A DNA stretch of 64,000 bases from NCBI GenBank assembly GCA_017999835.1, contig JAGNLA010000009.1, positions 6,646 to 70,645 of the forward strand, written 5' to 3'. The stretch is from Caldisericia bacterium. GTDB taxonomy: Bacteria > Caldisericota > Caldisericia > JAAYUI01. Positions within the stretch are counted from its first letter, which is position 1; the number at the start of each line of letters is the position of its first letter. Of this stretch, positions 20,110 through 29,016 are shown piece after piece. Position numbers and translations under genes: made by a program. Below the pieces are notes generated by a model. It had not been told where the DNA came from. It was given only the letters and a program-made list of their open reading frames with translations, and made no database searches.

Positions 20110-20186
20110 TGGTCGGGGAGGGCAGATTCGAACTGCCGACCTTCTGGTCCCAAACCAGACGCGCTACCAAACTACGCCACTCCCCG
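20110..20186 (-). tRNA. tRNA-Pro (anticodon TGG), CCA encoded
   Basis: Acceptor CGGGGAG/CTCCCCG, anticodon stem TCTGG/CCAGA with loop TTTGGGA, discriminator A and an encoded CCA. First tRNA of the five-tRNA cluster. Confidence 0.95.
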
Positions 20187-20221
20187 CTTTCGCGGAGCCT
20201 TTACTGGCAACCGACTTTGGA

Positions 20222-20249
20222 ATTATAGCGAACTGGGGTCAGACTTCAA
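20222..20249 (-). promoter_or_regulatory. sigma-70-type promoter of the Pro-Arg-Arg-Arg-Lys tRNA cluster
   Basis: On the minus strand TTGAAG (20249-20244), a 16-base spacer and a perfect TATAAT (20227-20222). It begins directly behind the stop codon of the thioredoxin-like lipoprotein gene and lies about 36 bases before tRNA-Pro. Confidence 0.75.
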
Positions 20250-21023
20250 TTAAAGACCGAGCGCTCTACGAATTGCTGATTCCAGCTGCGTCGCTTCGCT
20301 ACTACCTTCAATTATCGCACCGGTATTTGTAAAATAAACCTTCCCGGTTGAGTCCAAAAGAGTGAACTGTGGAATACCTTGACCTACATAAATGCCGGCA
20401 ATTTTGCTTGACTGCGGATCATGTAAAACAGGATAACGTATTCCTTCTGAGGAGGCAAATTCCTTTGCCAATGTAAGATTGCCCGGCTCATCAACATTGA
20501 TCCCAAGCACAACCAAACCATTGTCTTTATACTTGTTGTACATGGCTATCATCGTTGATGTTGAAGCCTTACATGGCGGACACCATTGCGCCCAAACATC
20601 AATAAGATAAAGTTTCCCACCACCGTTTGAGAAGTTAACTGTTTTCCCATTTGCGTTCTTCCACTCCAAAGCACCTTCAGATTGCGATACGACTCTTGCG
20701 CTCACAACTTCCGTGAACCATTCCTTGTCTATGTTTTCTGTCACTGGCTGGCTTGGCTCTGTTGGTTCTGTCGTTTCTGACGGAGAACTGCCCTGAGAAT
20801 CTTCATTTGTTGTTTCTTCTGGTTCAGTCGTTGTGTCTTCGTTTGCCTGCTGGTTTTCCGTTGAATTGCCTGCTTTTTTGGGCTCAGACACAACTTGGTT
20901 GTTCTGCTCCGAAACCGATTGACCCTGAGAGACCGTTTCAAGATTGACTTCAGTCTTGCCGCAGCCAGCAAACAGCACAGCAACTATCCCAACGATAAGC
21001 AACAATGATAGCATTTTTCTCAT
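20250..21023 (-). CDS. TlpA/ResA-like thioredoxin-fold lipoprotein
   Basis: 257 residues. A type II signal peptide ends in the lipobox LFAGC with Cys21 as lipid anchor. Residues 25-98 form a low-complexity linker rich in Glu, Thr, Ser and Gln. A thioredoxin domain follows, with the redox motif WCPPC at 147-151 inside IDVWAQWCPPCKAS and the cis-Pro region GIPQFTLLD, as in the TlpA/ResA/AlkC group that reduces disulfides outside the membrane. The start overlaps the stop of the upstream propeller/stalk gene (ATGA), so the two are co-expressed. A role in disulfide handling of the Cys-containing surface proteins upstream is an inference. Confidence 0.88.
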   Translation of the reverse strand: MRKMLSLLLIVGIVAVLFAGCGKTEVNLETVSQGQSVSEQNNQVVSEPKKAGNSTENQQANEDTTTEPEETTNEDSQGSSPSETTEPTEPSQPVTENIDKEWFTEVVSARVVSQSEGALEWKNANGKTVNFSNGGGKLYLIDVWAQWCPPCKASTSTMIAMYNKYKDNGLVVLGINVDEPGNLTLAKEFASSEGIRYPVLHDPQSSKIAGIYVGQGIPQFTLLDSTGKVYFTNTGAIIEGSSEATQLESAIRRALGL

Positions 21024-22267
21024 TTTTTCACCTCAATTGTTTTTGTGTCTTCATAATATTGAACTTGAGCTCCGAGAATGTCGGAGACAAACCTCAAAGG
21101 AACCATGGTTGTACCACTGCAGTATATTCTTGGTGGTACACTCGACGGAAGCAACGTTTTTTTGCCGTCGACATAGGCGTATTTGTCGCCAATTTTCAAC
21201 TCGATTTTTTTGGGACTGGAGTAAACTATTGTGATCTTTTGAGTCGCGGAATCCCAGGTGATTTTCCCGCCCAAGGGTTCCACTACCTGCCTGACCGGAA
21301 CCAGAGACCTTCCATTTTCAATTCTAACGGGGCAAGATAGGGCTTTTTTATTAGAATTGATTTCATACACATAGCTCCCGACCGTGAATCTTAAAACGGT
21401 CTGTTTTTGGGGAGAGAGGACATTTTTCACTACACTCTTCTGGGCTCCCGTGTACGAGAAGGCATAAAGGCTACCGTTATCGGAATTGCTTGCGACCACC
21501 ACTTCACTTGAGCCAATGTTCACTGTCATTGATGCAGCTTGTGGTACTGAACCAAACTGCCTGACAAAAGTCCCTGAAGGAGTAAATGTTTTTACGGTAG
21601 AGCCATCGAGCACAAAAATCATGTCTTCACTCTCTGAAGCAACTATTGCCATTGGATTCGACAATAAGCCTTTACCAAACGAGCCATTTGTTTTTTTGTC
21701 ATCTCTGTTGGCTGTTTTTACCTGGCCATCATCGAGAATGTAGAGTTTCTTTGCGCTTGAAAAATAGGAAGCTCTGGGGTCAACCAGTCCAGTGACTTCT
21801 TTGTTCAATTTACCATAGTCGTCTATTACAACGACCTTTTTCTGGCTCCTGTCAACAATTGACACCCAATAGAGGTCGTCAGAACGCAGATAGCAGATGT
21901 CAGTTGGGTTCTTAATCTTGCCTGATCCCGATCCCGAACCCGCTACCTGACGGATGTACTTGTAACTGGTCTTTGTTTCGTACTCAAACAATTTAGAAGC
22001 GCCATTTCCAGAAGACACCAGGGCAATTTCGCCTGCACACCAGCAAACCGCAAGCCCGGTCATTCCGGATATCTTGCCACTGTCAAGGACTGAGGTTTCA
22101 AAGCTGTAACGTTTGTCAAAACGGTAAACGTTCTGTGTTTTTGTGTTTAAGACGAAAATATTGCCATAATGGTCGGATGAAATGACAATCGAAGCATCTA
22201 TACCCCTGGCAGGTATAGATGATGTCAGCAAGGACAGAACAATGATTGTCATCAATATTTTCTTCAT
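21020..22267 (-). CDS. secreted beta-propeller protein with C-terminal stalk (PF07833-type) domain
   Basis: 415 residues from the ATG at 22267, which has GGAG six bases upstream; an ATG at 22279 lacks a site. The signal peptide ends near Ala-Arg-Gly around residue 22. Residues 25-285 contain NHL/YVTN-like repeats (GNIFVLNTKTQNVYRFD, DMIFVLDGSTVKTFTPSGTFVRQFG) forming a beta-propeller. Residues 290-415 are two halves of a copper-amine-oxidase-N-like stalk domain: GRSLVPVRQVVEPLGGKITWD and GTTMVPLRFVSDILGAQVQYY. The name is historical; no amine oxidase chemistry is implied. Ligand unknown. Co-transcribed with the thioredoxin lipoprotein. Confidence 0.82.
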   Translation of the reverse strand: MKKILMTIIVLSLLTSSIPARGIDASIVISSDHYGNIFVLNTKTQNVYRFDKRYSFETSVLDSGKISGMTGLAVCWCAGEIALVSSGNGASKLFEYETKTSYKYIRQVAGSGSGSGKIKNPTDICYLRSDDLYWVSIVDRSQKKVVVIDDYGKLNKEVTGLVDPRASYFSSAKKLYILDDGQVKTANRDDKKTNGSFGKGLLSNPMAIVASESEDMIFVLDGSTVKTFTPSGTFVRQFGSVPQAASMTVNIGSSEVVVASNSDNGSLYAFSYTGAQKSVVKNVLSPQKQTVLRFTVGSYVYEINSNKKALSCPVRIENGRSLVPVRQVVEPLGGKITWDSATQKITIVYSSPKKIELKIGDKYAYVDGKKTLLPSSVPPRIYCSGTTMVPLRFVSDILGAQVQYYEDTKTIEVKK

Positions 22268-22277
22268 TTGCTTCTCC

Positions 22278-22305
22278 ATTCTATTTGACTATATTTTTTT
22301 GTCAA
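22278..22305 (-). promoter_or_regulatory. possible promoter of the propeller/thioredoxin operon
   Basis: On the minus strand TTGACA (22305-22300), a 16-base spacer and TAGAAT (22283-22278). The match is good, but transcription would begin only about five bases before the chosen ATG and would leave out most of the ribosome site. It may be fortuitous, or it may give a nearly leaderless transcript. Confidence 0.35.
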
Positions 22306-22347
22306 TACTAATGGTTTTAAATTTGTGCAATATTTGTCAATAAAGCA

Positions 22348-22377
22348 AAACCGCCCTTCATAAATGAAGGGCGGTTT
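22348..22377 (-). terminator. intrinsic terminator after the 1109-residue surface protein gene
   Basis: Stem AAACCGCCCTTCAT / ATGAAGGGCGGTTT around a minimal AA loop (the closing pairs probably open), with further T on the minus strand. It lies 19 bases past the stop codon. Confidence 0.85.
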
Positions 22378-22396
22378 GTATTTTACGTATTCAGCG

Positions 22397-25300
22397 TCAC
22401 TTCTGATAAGTGAGTGTTATCTGTTTTGCTGTTGCGTTCCAGTCAACCTTTGCATCAAGATTTTCTGCAAACCATCTAAATGGAAGGCAGGTTTTGTTAT
22501 TGATGATGGCTGGATACAAAGTACCCTTGGTATTGTAAGTTACTTCCTTGCCGTTGATTTTGCCTTTGGTTTTATTGATCCAGAGTTCAAGAACTTTCTT
22601 GGACCCATTTGCTTTAATCTGGGTAAGGGTAACTTTCTTTTCTTTGGCATCCCAAGCGACTTTACAATCGAGAAGTACTGCGATTTCTGCGATTGGCATG
22701 TATGTGTTGCCATTGAGCACATTGTGCGGTTTTGCAAAGGATGTTGCTGGCGCAGTTTTGAGAGGTGTTTGCTCAATACCATTGACGGTCCATGCTGTCT
22801 TGCCAATGGTCAAAACGATAACAGTCTGCTTTGGCTTGGCGGTAAAGGTGATTGTTTTCTTTGTTGTGTTTCCAGCAACGTCAGATGCAGAAACTTCAAC
22901 AGTATTGACTCCATCAACCACAGTGTGGTCGAGTGTGAAGATTCCGAAATCGCCTTCAGTTGACTCGAGGTTTGCGATGCTGCCGTTGATATAAACTGTT
23001 GCTGTGGATTCGGTTTTGACTTTGATTATCACCACATCATCCGGAGCAAGTACATCGGTTGGGGCAGGAGAGACAACTTCGATGTTTGGAGCAATGGTGT
23101 CAAGCGTGATAGTTCTCTTTACAACATTTTCGTTGCATGCCTGGTCACGTGCAATGAACTCAATTACGTTTGGACCTTCTTTGAGATTGTTGACTGTATG
23201 CTTAAATTTGAATTCTACTGAACCAGAATTGACCGTTTCATAGATTTCGCCAGCAAGAAGTTGGATTTCTTTGCCATCAACCTTGACGAAAACAGAATCA
23301 GTTACCTGATATTTTTCGTTGTCGCCATCGGTGAGCATTTCAGTAAATCCACGTTCGCCTTCGACGGTGAAGGTCTTTTTGTTGGTTACCTTATCAGTTT
23401 TTGGTTCCGTGATTGTAATTGGCGGTAAAACTGTATCAAGGTAGAAGTCAACTGTCTGTGGTTCTTCCTTAATACCGTTGAATTCTGCCTGCCATGTGAT
23501 TTTTGCTCTCTGGGAACCTGGATTGAGTCTCGATTCACCACCGTAGATAACGGCTTTGTCTGGCTGGTTATTAAACCAGAATGTTATCTTTGCTTCTGGG
23601 TTGAGACACTCAAAACCTAGAATTGGTGGTTTGTTGAACCATTCACCGCAATTTGGTTTGTCCGGGTCTTTAAAGTAAATCCACGATTTGAGTGGAGCTG
23701 GCTCAAGGACGTATTCTTCGGACTTGATAGCTTCATCTTTGTCTGTGGAGACCAAGAGAGTGTACGAACCGTGCTTACGTGGGTTTTTGATGCCAGCGTT
23801 ATTCTTGAAGTCGACCATTGACCATTCAAATGGCTTGCATGATGAATCGGTTACAAGTGTAACTTTCATACCGTTGACTGTTACCTCTTTGACCGGTTTG
23901 TCGCATATCGTGACTGCGTCAGTATTGATCGTTGCCGGAACGACTGTTCCTTCTGGGAATTCGACATAAAGATTGTCCCCTGGTGAGAGTTCGCCGCCTG
24001 CTGAGGGCTGATACTTGAACTTGTAAGATGAGACAACTGAGCCCTGGTAATCACCAAGTTCCAGTTCGGTGATGAGCGGTTTGGATTTTACAATTTCAAA
24101 CGATTCAAAATCGTATTCCTTGCCATCGACCGTGAAAGTAAGTTTGTACGTTCCAGGAACGGGATTTCTGATGCCAGCCTGAGCGTTGATCTTTACTTTG
24201 AGTGTGCCAGCGATTTCAGCTGCAGCGGTAAAGGTGAGTTTTGTTTTGTCGATACCTACTGTTCCAGAGTATGCCTTACCATTGATTTCTACCTGTTTTG
24301 CATCAATCTTTTCCGGCATCATCGTTGTATCTGGGAAGTTGACTGTAAATGTTGCACCGGCTTTGATTTTTACATCTGCTGGGAGCATACCGACTGCATA
24401 ATAGGCAGCGGTTGATTTTTCAAAGTTCGGGGTGACCTTAACGGTTGGCTTAACGCCGACAATGTACGCAGCTGACTTGATGTTGTTTGGTTCCGATGAT
24501 GATGATACCCAAGCAAAGTTTTCGCCTGAGGCGGATGGGTTTTTGACACCGGCTTTTTCAAGGAATGTAATGGTTCCCTGACCAAGGTTGTCAATATCGG
24601 TTGGAACGATGATTGTGATCTGGTTGTATCCTTCGCCTGCTGCAACCTGTGGTGAGCTGTTGACGAAAGCACCATTGATTTTGATTGATTTTAACGGGAA
24701 TTTCTTTGGAAGAGTGAAAGAAGTTGGCAGTCTGAGCATGATTGTCGAGCTACCACCATCGAGTGCTCCGCCTTCACCGGTTTTGAAGTTTACTGAAACG
24801 GTTGTGACTGTGTCGTTGTCTGGAGGGTCAAGAACCACATTGACATCAGAAATATCAGAGCACGGAAGCATGAAAGCTTCTGACTCGACTGGTGTTGGTT
24901 CTGGGAGTGTTGCCATTGCTACTCTATATCTGCCTGGTGTAGCTGGAGCGATAAGACCTGTTGTTTTTGAGGTGTTAATGTCGATTGAGTTGTAACCTTT
25001 TCTCCAAGCTTCGATTTCGAGCGGAGTGTTGACCTGATAAGATCTCTCTTTGCAATTGTTGATAATAATCGGGTATCCCTGGCATTCTGAGCATGGCGAG
25101 TAACCGATTGATGTCGAACGAATGATTGTTTTCATTCTGTCCATTCTCTGTGTTTGGTCACGTGGAAGACCAGGAAAGATTGTGCCGAGTTGCCAGCAAC
25201 CAAGGCCTGATGGATCCTTTATCATTCTCATCTTGCCAAAGCTTGAATCGCAAACACTGCTCCATGCTGGAAGACTGTCTTTGTTGCAGTCATTGCACGG

Positions 25301-25726
25301 ATCGAATTCTGTTGCGCCTTTTTCGTCCTTTACTGCATAGACCTTACCAATATCTTTTTCTTCCTGGTTGTTGTATTTTTTGAAATACGCATCATTTGGA
25401 ATGAACCTCTGATTTTCCTTCTGGCCTGTGATTGCTGGAAGTCCATCGCAGATAGAGTCAACAACTTTCTGTGGATCTGTTGTTGATGCAGCTTCATCGA
25501 TGGGGAACCACATCTTGAGCCAGTCGTGTATCTTTATGTTTACATTGTATCTCATGTAAACCTTGAAAGCTGTTAGAGTATTTGCTCTTGCAGCAGAAAG
25601 TCTGGGCTTTATCATGTTCAACTCAACGTGAACTGGGCCAAGGGTTGCATTAATCGTTGGAATGGTCGTCAGAGCCAATCCAAAAACTAAAGTCAGAGTG
25701 ATTGCGATTTTAATAATCTTCCTCAT
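22397..25726 (-). CDS. large secreted multi-domain surface protein, paralogue A
   Basis: 1109 residues. Signal peptide 1-27, cleavage before TLGP. Residues 28-295 are the family's N-terminal module (ARAN, VNIKIHDW, ICDGLP, DPSGLGCWQLGT, EAWRKGYNSID, ATPGRYR, LPCSD). Three beta repeats follow (about 296-425, 426-550, 551-680), each ending near AGIKNP and G-x-Y. An insert at 681-765 with two Cys and KITFWFNNQPDKAV resembles a chitobiase/beta-hexosaminidase C-terminal domain. Two Ig-like domains (766-877, 878-965) and a stalk domain (966-1109) end the protein. There is no sortase, SLH or transmembrane anchor. A strong GGAG precedes the ATG. It stands alone, with its own terminator, apart from the five-gene array. 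Likely cell-surface structural or binding role; function unknown. Confidence 0.8.
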   Translation of the reverse strand: MRKIIKIAITLTLVFGLALTTIPTINATLGPVHVELNMIKPRLSAARANTLTAFKVYMRYNVNIKIHDWLKMWFPIDEAASTTDPQKVVDSICDGLPAITGQKENQRFIPNDAYFKKYNNQEEKDIGKVYAVKDEKGATEFDPCNDCNKDSLPAWSSVCDSSFGKMRMIKDPSGLGCWQLGTIFPGLPRDQTQRMDRMKTIIRSTSIGYSPCSECQGYPIIINNCKERSYQVNTPLEIEAWRKGYNSIDINTSKTTGLIAPATPGRYRVAMATLPEPTPVESEAFMLPCSDISDVNVVLDPPDNDTVTTVSVNFKTGEGGALDGGSSTIMLRLPTSFTLPKKFPLKSIKINGAFVNSSPQVAAGEGYNQITIIVPTDIDNLGQGTITFLEKAGVKNPSASGENFAWVSSSSEPNNIKSAAYIVGVKPTVKVTPNFEKSTAAYYAVGMLPADVKIKAGATFTVNFPDTTMMPEKIDAKQVEINGKAYSGTVGIDKTKLTFTAAAEIAGTLKVKINAQAGIRNPVPGTYKLTFTVDGKEYDFESFEIVKSKPLITELELGDYQGSVVSSYKFKYQPSAGGELSPGDNLYVEFPEGTVVPATINTDAVTICDKPVKEVTVNGMKVTLVTDSSCKPFEWSMVDFKNNAGIKNPRKHGSYTLLVSTDKDEAIKSEEYVLEPAPLKSWIYFKDPDKPNCGEWFNKPPILGFECLNPEAKITFWFNNQPDKAVIYGGESRLNPGSQRAKITWQAEFNGIKEEPQTVDFYLDTVLPPITITEPKTDKVTNKKTFTVEGERGFTEMLTDGDNEKYQVTDSVFVKVDGKEIQLLAGEIYETVNSGSVEFKFKHTVNNLKEGPNVIEFIARDQACNENVVKRTITLDTIAPNIEVVSPAPTDVLAPDDVVIIKVKTESTATVYINGSIANLESTEGDFGIFTLDHTVVDGVNTVEVSASDVAGNTTKKTITFTAKPKQTVIVLTIGKTAWTVNGIEQTPLKTAPATSFAKPHNVLNGNTYMPIAEIAVLLDCKVAWDAKEKKVTLTQIKANGSKKVLELWINKTKGKINGKEVTYNTKGTLYPAIINNKTCLPFRWFAENLDAKVDWNATAKQITLTYQK

Positions 25727-25931
25727 CCGATACTCCTTTCAGGGACAAAAAAACTGCGACAAGTCTAACATGATAACCATTCATTCAAATTAAAACTTGT
25801 CACCTGCAAAGATTTAATCAGATCAACTCAAAATTCCATTTAAGAAAGTCCTAAAACGAGTTAATTCAGGATTAAGAATTGTTAGTTCCCATATTGGTTT
25901 TTTTGGTACACTCTTATGCTTGGAGGTTTTT

Positions 25932-26969
25932 ATGAAAATGAAAACTTTAATAAACGTGATGATTGCAGCATTGATGGTCGTAACACTGGCATCCTGCGGA
26001 GAGGCTCCGCCTGAAGAATTGTCGTTCATAACTGGCACCGTAGTTGAAAAAATTACCAGGGCTCCAATTCCAAACATTGTAATAAATATTGATGGTCAGT
26101 CGGTTACAACGTCGTCAGACGGCAGATATATCGTATCCAGGCTTGAAAAAGGCTCAAAGCATGAGATCGAGTGCATCAATAGCAAGTACAATGATTTCAA
26201 GCTCACTGATGTCGTTGCCGTGTACCCGAGTGCAACACAAGACATAGAGCTTGAAATAAAAACTCTAGAATCACCGACTATCCCATCGATTTCATCCATA
26301 TCAACCAAACAGCTCAAGTCTTTCGATTATGTATTAAACTTTGGCGTTGACGCAAACCAGATCACATTTGAAGTCAATGGCAGCTACACTGCTCCAAATT
26401 CATACACAATCAACATGAAGCAGTTCAAACAACAACAGATACAAGTCGGACCTGACGATCAAAAGAAGGAAAGCCCAACAATCAAATTGACGGAAATCAA
26501 TGGCAATCAATGGATTGATGAGGGAGACGGGTACACTGTGGTTCCCAACGATCAATCCAGAGCTGGGTTTAGGGATATGTTTAATATCATTGAATTGAGC
26601 AATTCAATGATAACAAAAGCTCTTAAGAATGTGAAAAATCTTACCGAGGATGGCAATTCCCAAATTGGTGGAATCAACTGTAAAAGATACAGGGGAATTA
26701 CTGTATTTGATACAGAGAGATCAACTGAAACCAAGACAGGAAAAAAAGTGATCACCGATAAAGTCCTGTGTGACTTTAACATGGCTGTGGCAGTAGACCA
26801 GCAGTATGGCAATGCCCCTGTCGATGTCGAGCTCATGCTCTACTATAAAGATCTCATGGTCAGAACATACACCCACTTCACTTTGAGCAACCTCAACAAC
26901 CCAATCGTTATCCAAGTCCCTGAGGTAAAAGATTCTTCAAATAAGATTGAGATCAAGAACGCTCCGTGA
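25932..26969 (+). CDS. lipoprotein with carboxypeptidase-regulatory-like domain
   Basis: 345 residues from the ATG at 25932, five bases behind GGAGG. The type II signal peptide ends in LASC with Cys22 as lipid anchor. Residues 32-105 form a small Ig-like module of the carboxypeptidase-regulatory type (ITGTVVEKITRAPIPNIVI, TSSDGRYIVSRLEKG). Residues 120-345 are predicted to be beta-rich and could be a LolA/LppX-like half barrel (a long lipoprotein fold with Trp and repeated strands), but I see no diagnostic motif. It is transcribed alone, against the surrounding surface-protein genes, and shares a bidirectional terminator with the five-gene array. Confidence 0.6.
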   Translation: MKMKTLINVMIAALMVVTLASCGEAPPEELSFITGTVVEKITRAPIPNIVINIDGQSVTTSSDGRYIVSRLEKGSKHEIECINSKYNDFKLTDVVAVYPSATQDIELEIKTLESPTIPSISSISTKQLKSFDYVLNFGVDANQITFEVNGSYTAPNSYTINMKQFKQQQIQVGPDDQKKESPTIKLTEINGNQWIDEGDGYTVVPNDQSRAGFRDMFNIIELSNSMITKALKNVKNLTEDGNSQIGGINCKRYRGITVFDTERSTETKTGKKVITDKVLCDFNMAVAVDQQYGNAPVDVELMLYYKDLMVRTYTHFTLSNLNNPIVIQVPEVKDSSNKIEIKNAP

Positions 26970-26985
26970 TCTTGTAGATTGAGAA

Positions 26986-27020
26986 ACAAAAAAGGCCAGC
27001 ATGAAACTGGCCTTTTTTGT
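26986..27020. terminator. bidirectional intrinsic terminator
   Basis: Perfect 14-bp stem ACAAAAAAGGCCAG / CTGGCCTTTTTTGT around a 7-base loop, with T runs on both strands. It ends both the plus-strand lipoprotein gene and the minus-strand five-gene surface-protein operon. Confidence 0.9.
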
Positions 27021-27033
27021 TTGACTAATCAAA

Positions 27034-29016
27034 TTATTGATTCATCAATACAAATTCGATATAGTCATTTTTGCTCGTGCTCATGACAATCTCATCTTCA
27101 GCGCTAATTTCACTTGTCAATTCGATTATTGTTTTTATCTTTAATTTTGACATTTTTAAAACTGAAATAGGCGTTGGCACATCAAAAATTAACCTTTGAC
27201 CATCAACTCTTGCAGACTGAGACAAGACCTGGTCAATTGTAATGTTGTCTGATTTGATAAGATTTGACAACTTAAAGGCTTTTGGAAACCTCAAAGACAC
27301 CCAGTCCCCAACGTCAAGATTTCCAAATGATGATGGTCTGAATTCAAATTCGATCGAAATTATCATATCGTTCCTTCTGACCACTTTCAGATTGGCAATT
27401 CTTGGCTTTGCGGCTTTGATGAAATAATCCAGCATTTCTGGCTTGCTCCCATTTATCGAAACCGCAAAATAATAAAAGCCGGTCGAAGGCGTGGTCAGTT
27501 TGGCCGACTCATCGATGTAAATCATAGCAACGCCTGTCAAAACCTCTGGAATGGTGAACTTTAAAATGTCGTTTGAGAATTCTGCTGGCTTTGTTAACGG
27601 TTTGCCATCCACCAAAACGCTCTTGCCATTTATACTTCTGTCTTTTGAAAAACCGGTTGGAAATTTGATTGAGATTTCTGAGTTTTTGTCAACCTTGTCC
27701 ATGGGGGTGGATATCGAAAAAGCCAAAGAGCATGAAGTGAATTCCTCGTTTGGAACTATTTGGACACCTTTGACATCTAGCAGTTTTAAAGGTTCCGATC
27801 GCACAAACTCCGGCTCCGACGAGGTCATGACCTCGATAAAAACTTCTCCTCCGGTTGGCTTGATGCCAAGCAGGAACCGTTTGTCAAAAGATATTTTTGT
27901 TTCCGACATCGAATTGATGTTTACCGGAACGATCATTGTCAATTCAAGATAATCGCCTTTGTTTTCAACAGTGGGGGAACCGAGTAAAATGCAGTTATTG
28001 ATCATTATCATCTTTTTATTAGGAAGAACTGTCATTGACAGGTTTTTTGGAAAACGGACGGTAATTGTCGAAAGTTTTGCATCCAAAGCCCCACCTTCAC
28101 CAGTTATAAACGTAATCTCAGGCGATTTTTCTTCGTCTGTTATTGTGAATCCTGAGCATTTGACATCTGAAACTTTCGAGCAGGGTAAAACATAGGCTTC
28201 AGACTCGACGGGTTCCGGTTCAGGAGTTGTTGCCACAGCAAGCCTGTATCTTCCTGGAGTAGCTGGTGAGATGATGCCAGTCTCAATCATTGAATCGTAG
28301 CTAAGAGCATTGTAACCTGCTCTCCAAGTTTCGACTTCCATAGTTGGCCTACAGATTATTGAGCGCTGAGCATCGTCGTTGACCAATCCAGGGTAGCCCA
28401 TCTCATAGCACCAATGATACCCAACTCCTTGTCTTCTGCTTATTTTAATCAGTTTTTCTCCTCTCTTATCCCTGTCAATTGGCAAAGCAGGCATGATCGT
28501 TCCCATCAACCACCAGCCCAATCCTGATTCGTCCTTGACGGCACCGTTGCTGTCCTTTTGAAGCAGGTTCTCAATGAATTCATCCAGTTGCGCATCATTG
28601 CCAGGTTCAACAGCCCAATCAATGGCTCCGTTTGATCCTTCAATCTTATATAATTTATATATTGTTTTTTCTTTGGACTGGGGGTATTTCTTGAAATATT
28701 TTGAGTTTGGAAGAAACCTCGGCGATTCCAATTCACCGTTGAGAGGAGGCAAACCTTCACAAATAGAACTTTTCAGGTTTTCGCTAACAATATATTCGCT
28801 TGTTGGATACCAAACCCTTATGGTGTCATGAATCTTAATGTCTTTATTGAACCTAAAGGTAACACTCATTGCGTTTGCTTTGTTTGCCCGTGCAGGTTTG
28901 CCCAAATTCCAGTATGTCTTTAGGCTGATATTGACTGGTCCAACAACTGCTGAAACTGAGTTAGATATACAGGTCATTGCCAATAAAATGACAATAATTC
29001 TAATTGTCGTCTTCAC
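27034..29016 (-). CDS. secreted surface protein, short paralogue B (no stalk domain)
   Basis: 660 residues from a GTG at 29016, which has GGAGG six bases upstream and overlaps the stop of the previous gene by 17 bases. The signal peptide ends before VVGP (near residue 23). The N-terminal module is present but diverged: ARANKANAM, KDIKIHDTIRVWYP, ICEGLP, SGLGWWLMGT (Trp in place of Cys), WRAGYNALSY, ATPGRYR, LPCSK. About three beta repeats follow. The protein stops after repeat three and lacks the chitobiase-like, Ig-like and stalk domains of the long paralogues. No remnant of these is visible downstream, so the short form is not a recent truncation. Last gene of the operon, followed by a terminator. 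Confidence 0.72.
   Translation of the reverse strand: MKTTIRIIVILLAMTCISNSVSAVVGPVNISLKTYWNLGKPARANKANAMSVTFRFNKDIKIHDTIRVWYPTSEYIVSENLKSSICEGLPPLNGELESPRFLPNSKYFKKYPQSKEKTIYKLYKIEGSNGAIDWAVEPGNDAQLDEFIENLLQKDSNGAVKDESGLGWWLMGTIMPALPIDRDKRGEKLIKISRRQGVGYHWCYEMGYPGLVNDDAQRSIICRPTMEVETWRAGYNALSYDSMIETGIISPATPGRYRLAVATTPEPEPVESEAYVLPCSKVSDVKCSGFTITDEEKSPEITFITGEGGALDAKLSTITVRFPKNLSMTVLPNKKMIMINNCILLGSPTVENKGDYLELTMIVPVNINSMSETKISFDKRFLLGIKPTGGEVFIEVMTSSEPEFVRSEPLKLLDVKGVQIVPNEEFTSCSLAFSISTPMDKVDKNSEISIKFPTGFSKDRSINGKSVLVDGKPLTKPAEFSNDILKFTIPEVLTGVAMIYIDESAKLTTPSTGFYYFAVSINGSKPEMLDYFIKAAKPRIANLKVVRRNDMIISIEFEFRPSSFGNLDVGDWVSLRFPKAFKLSNLIKSDNITIDQVLSQSARVDGQRLIFDVPTPISVLKMSKLKIKTIIELTSEISAEDEIVMSTSKNDYIEFVLMNQ

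Noticed and set aside
25727-25931. Promoters in the gap between paralogue A and the plus-strand lipoprotein
   Set aside because: Several TATCAT/TACACT-like hexamers are present but none has a -35 partner at 16-18 bases; otherwise I see nothing in this A/T-rich gap.
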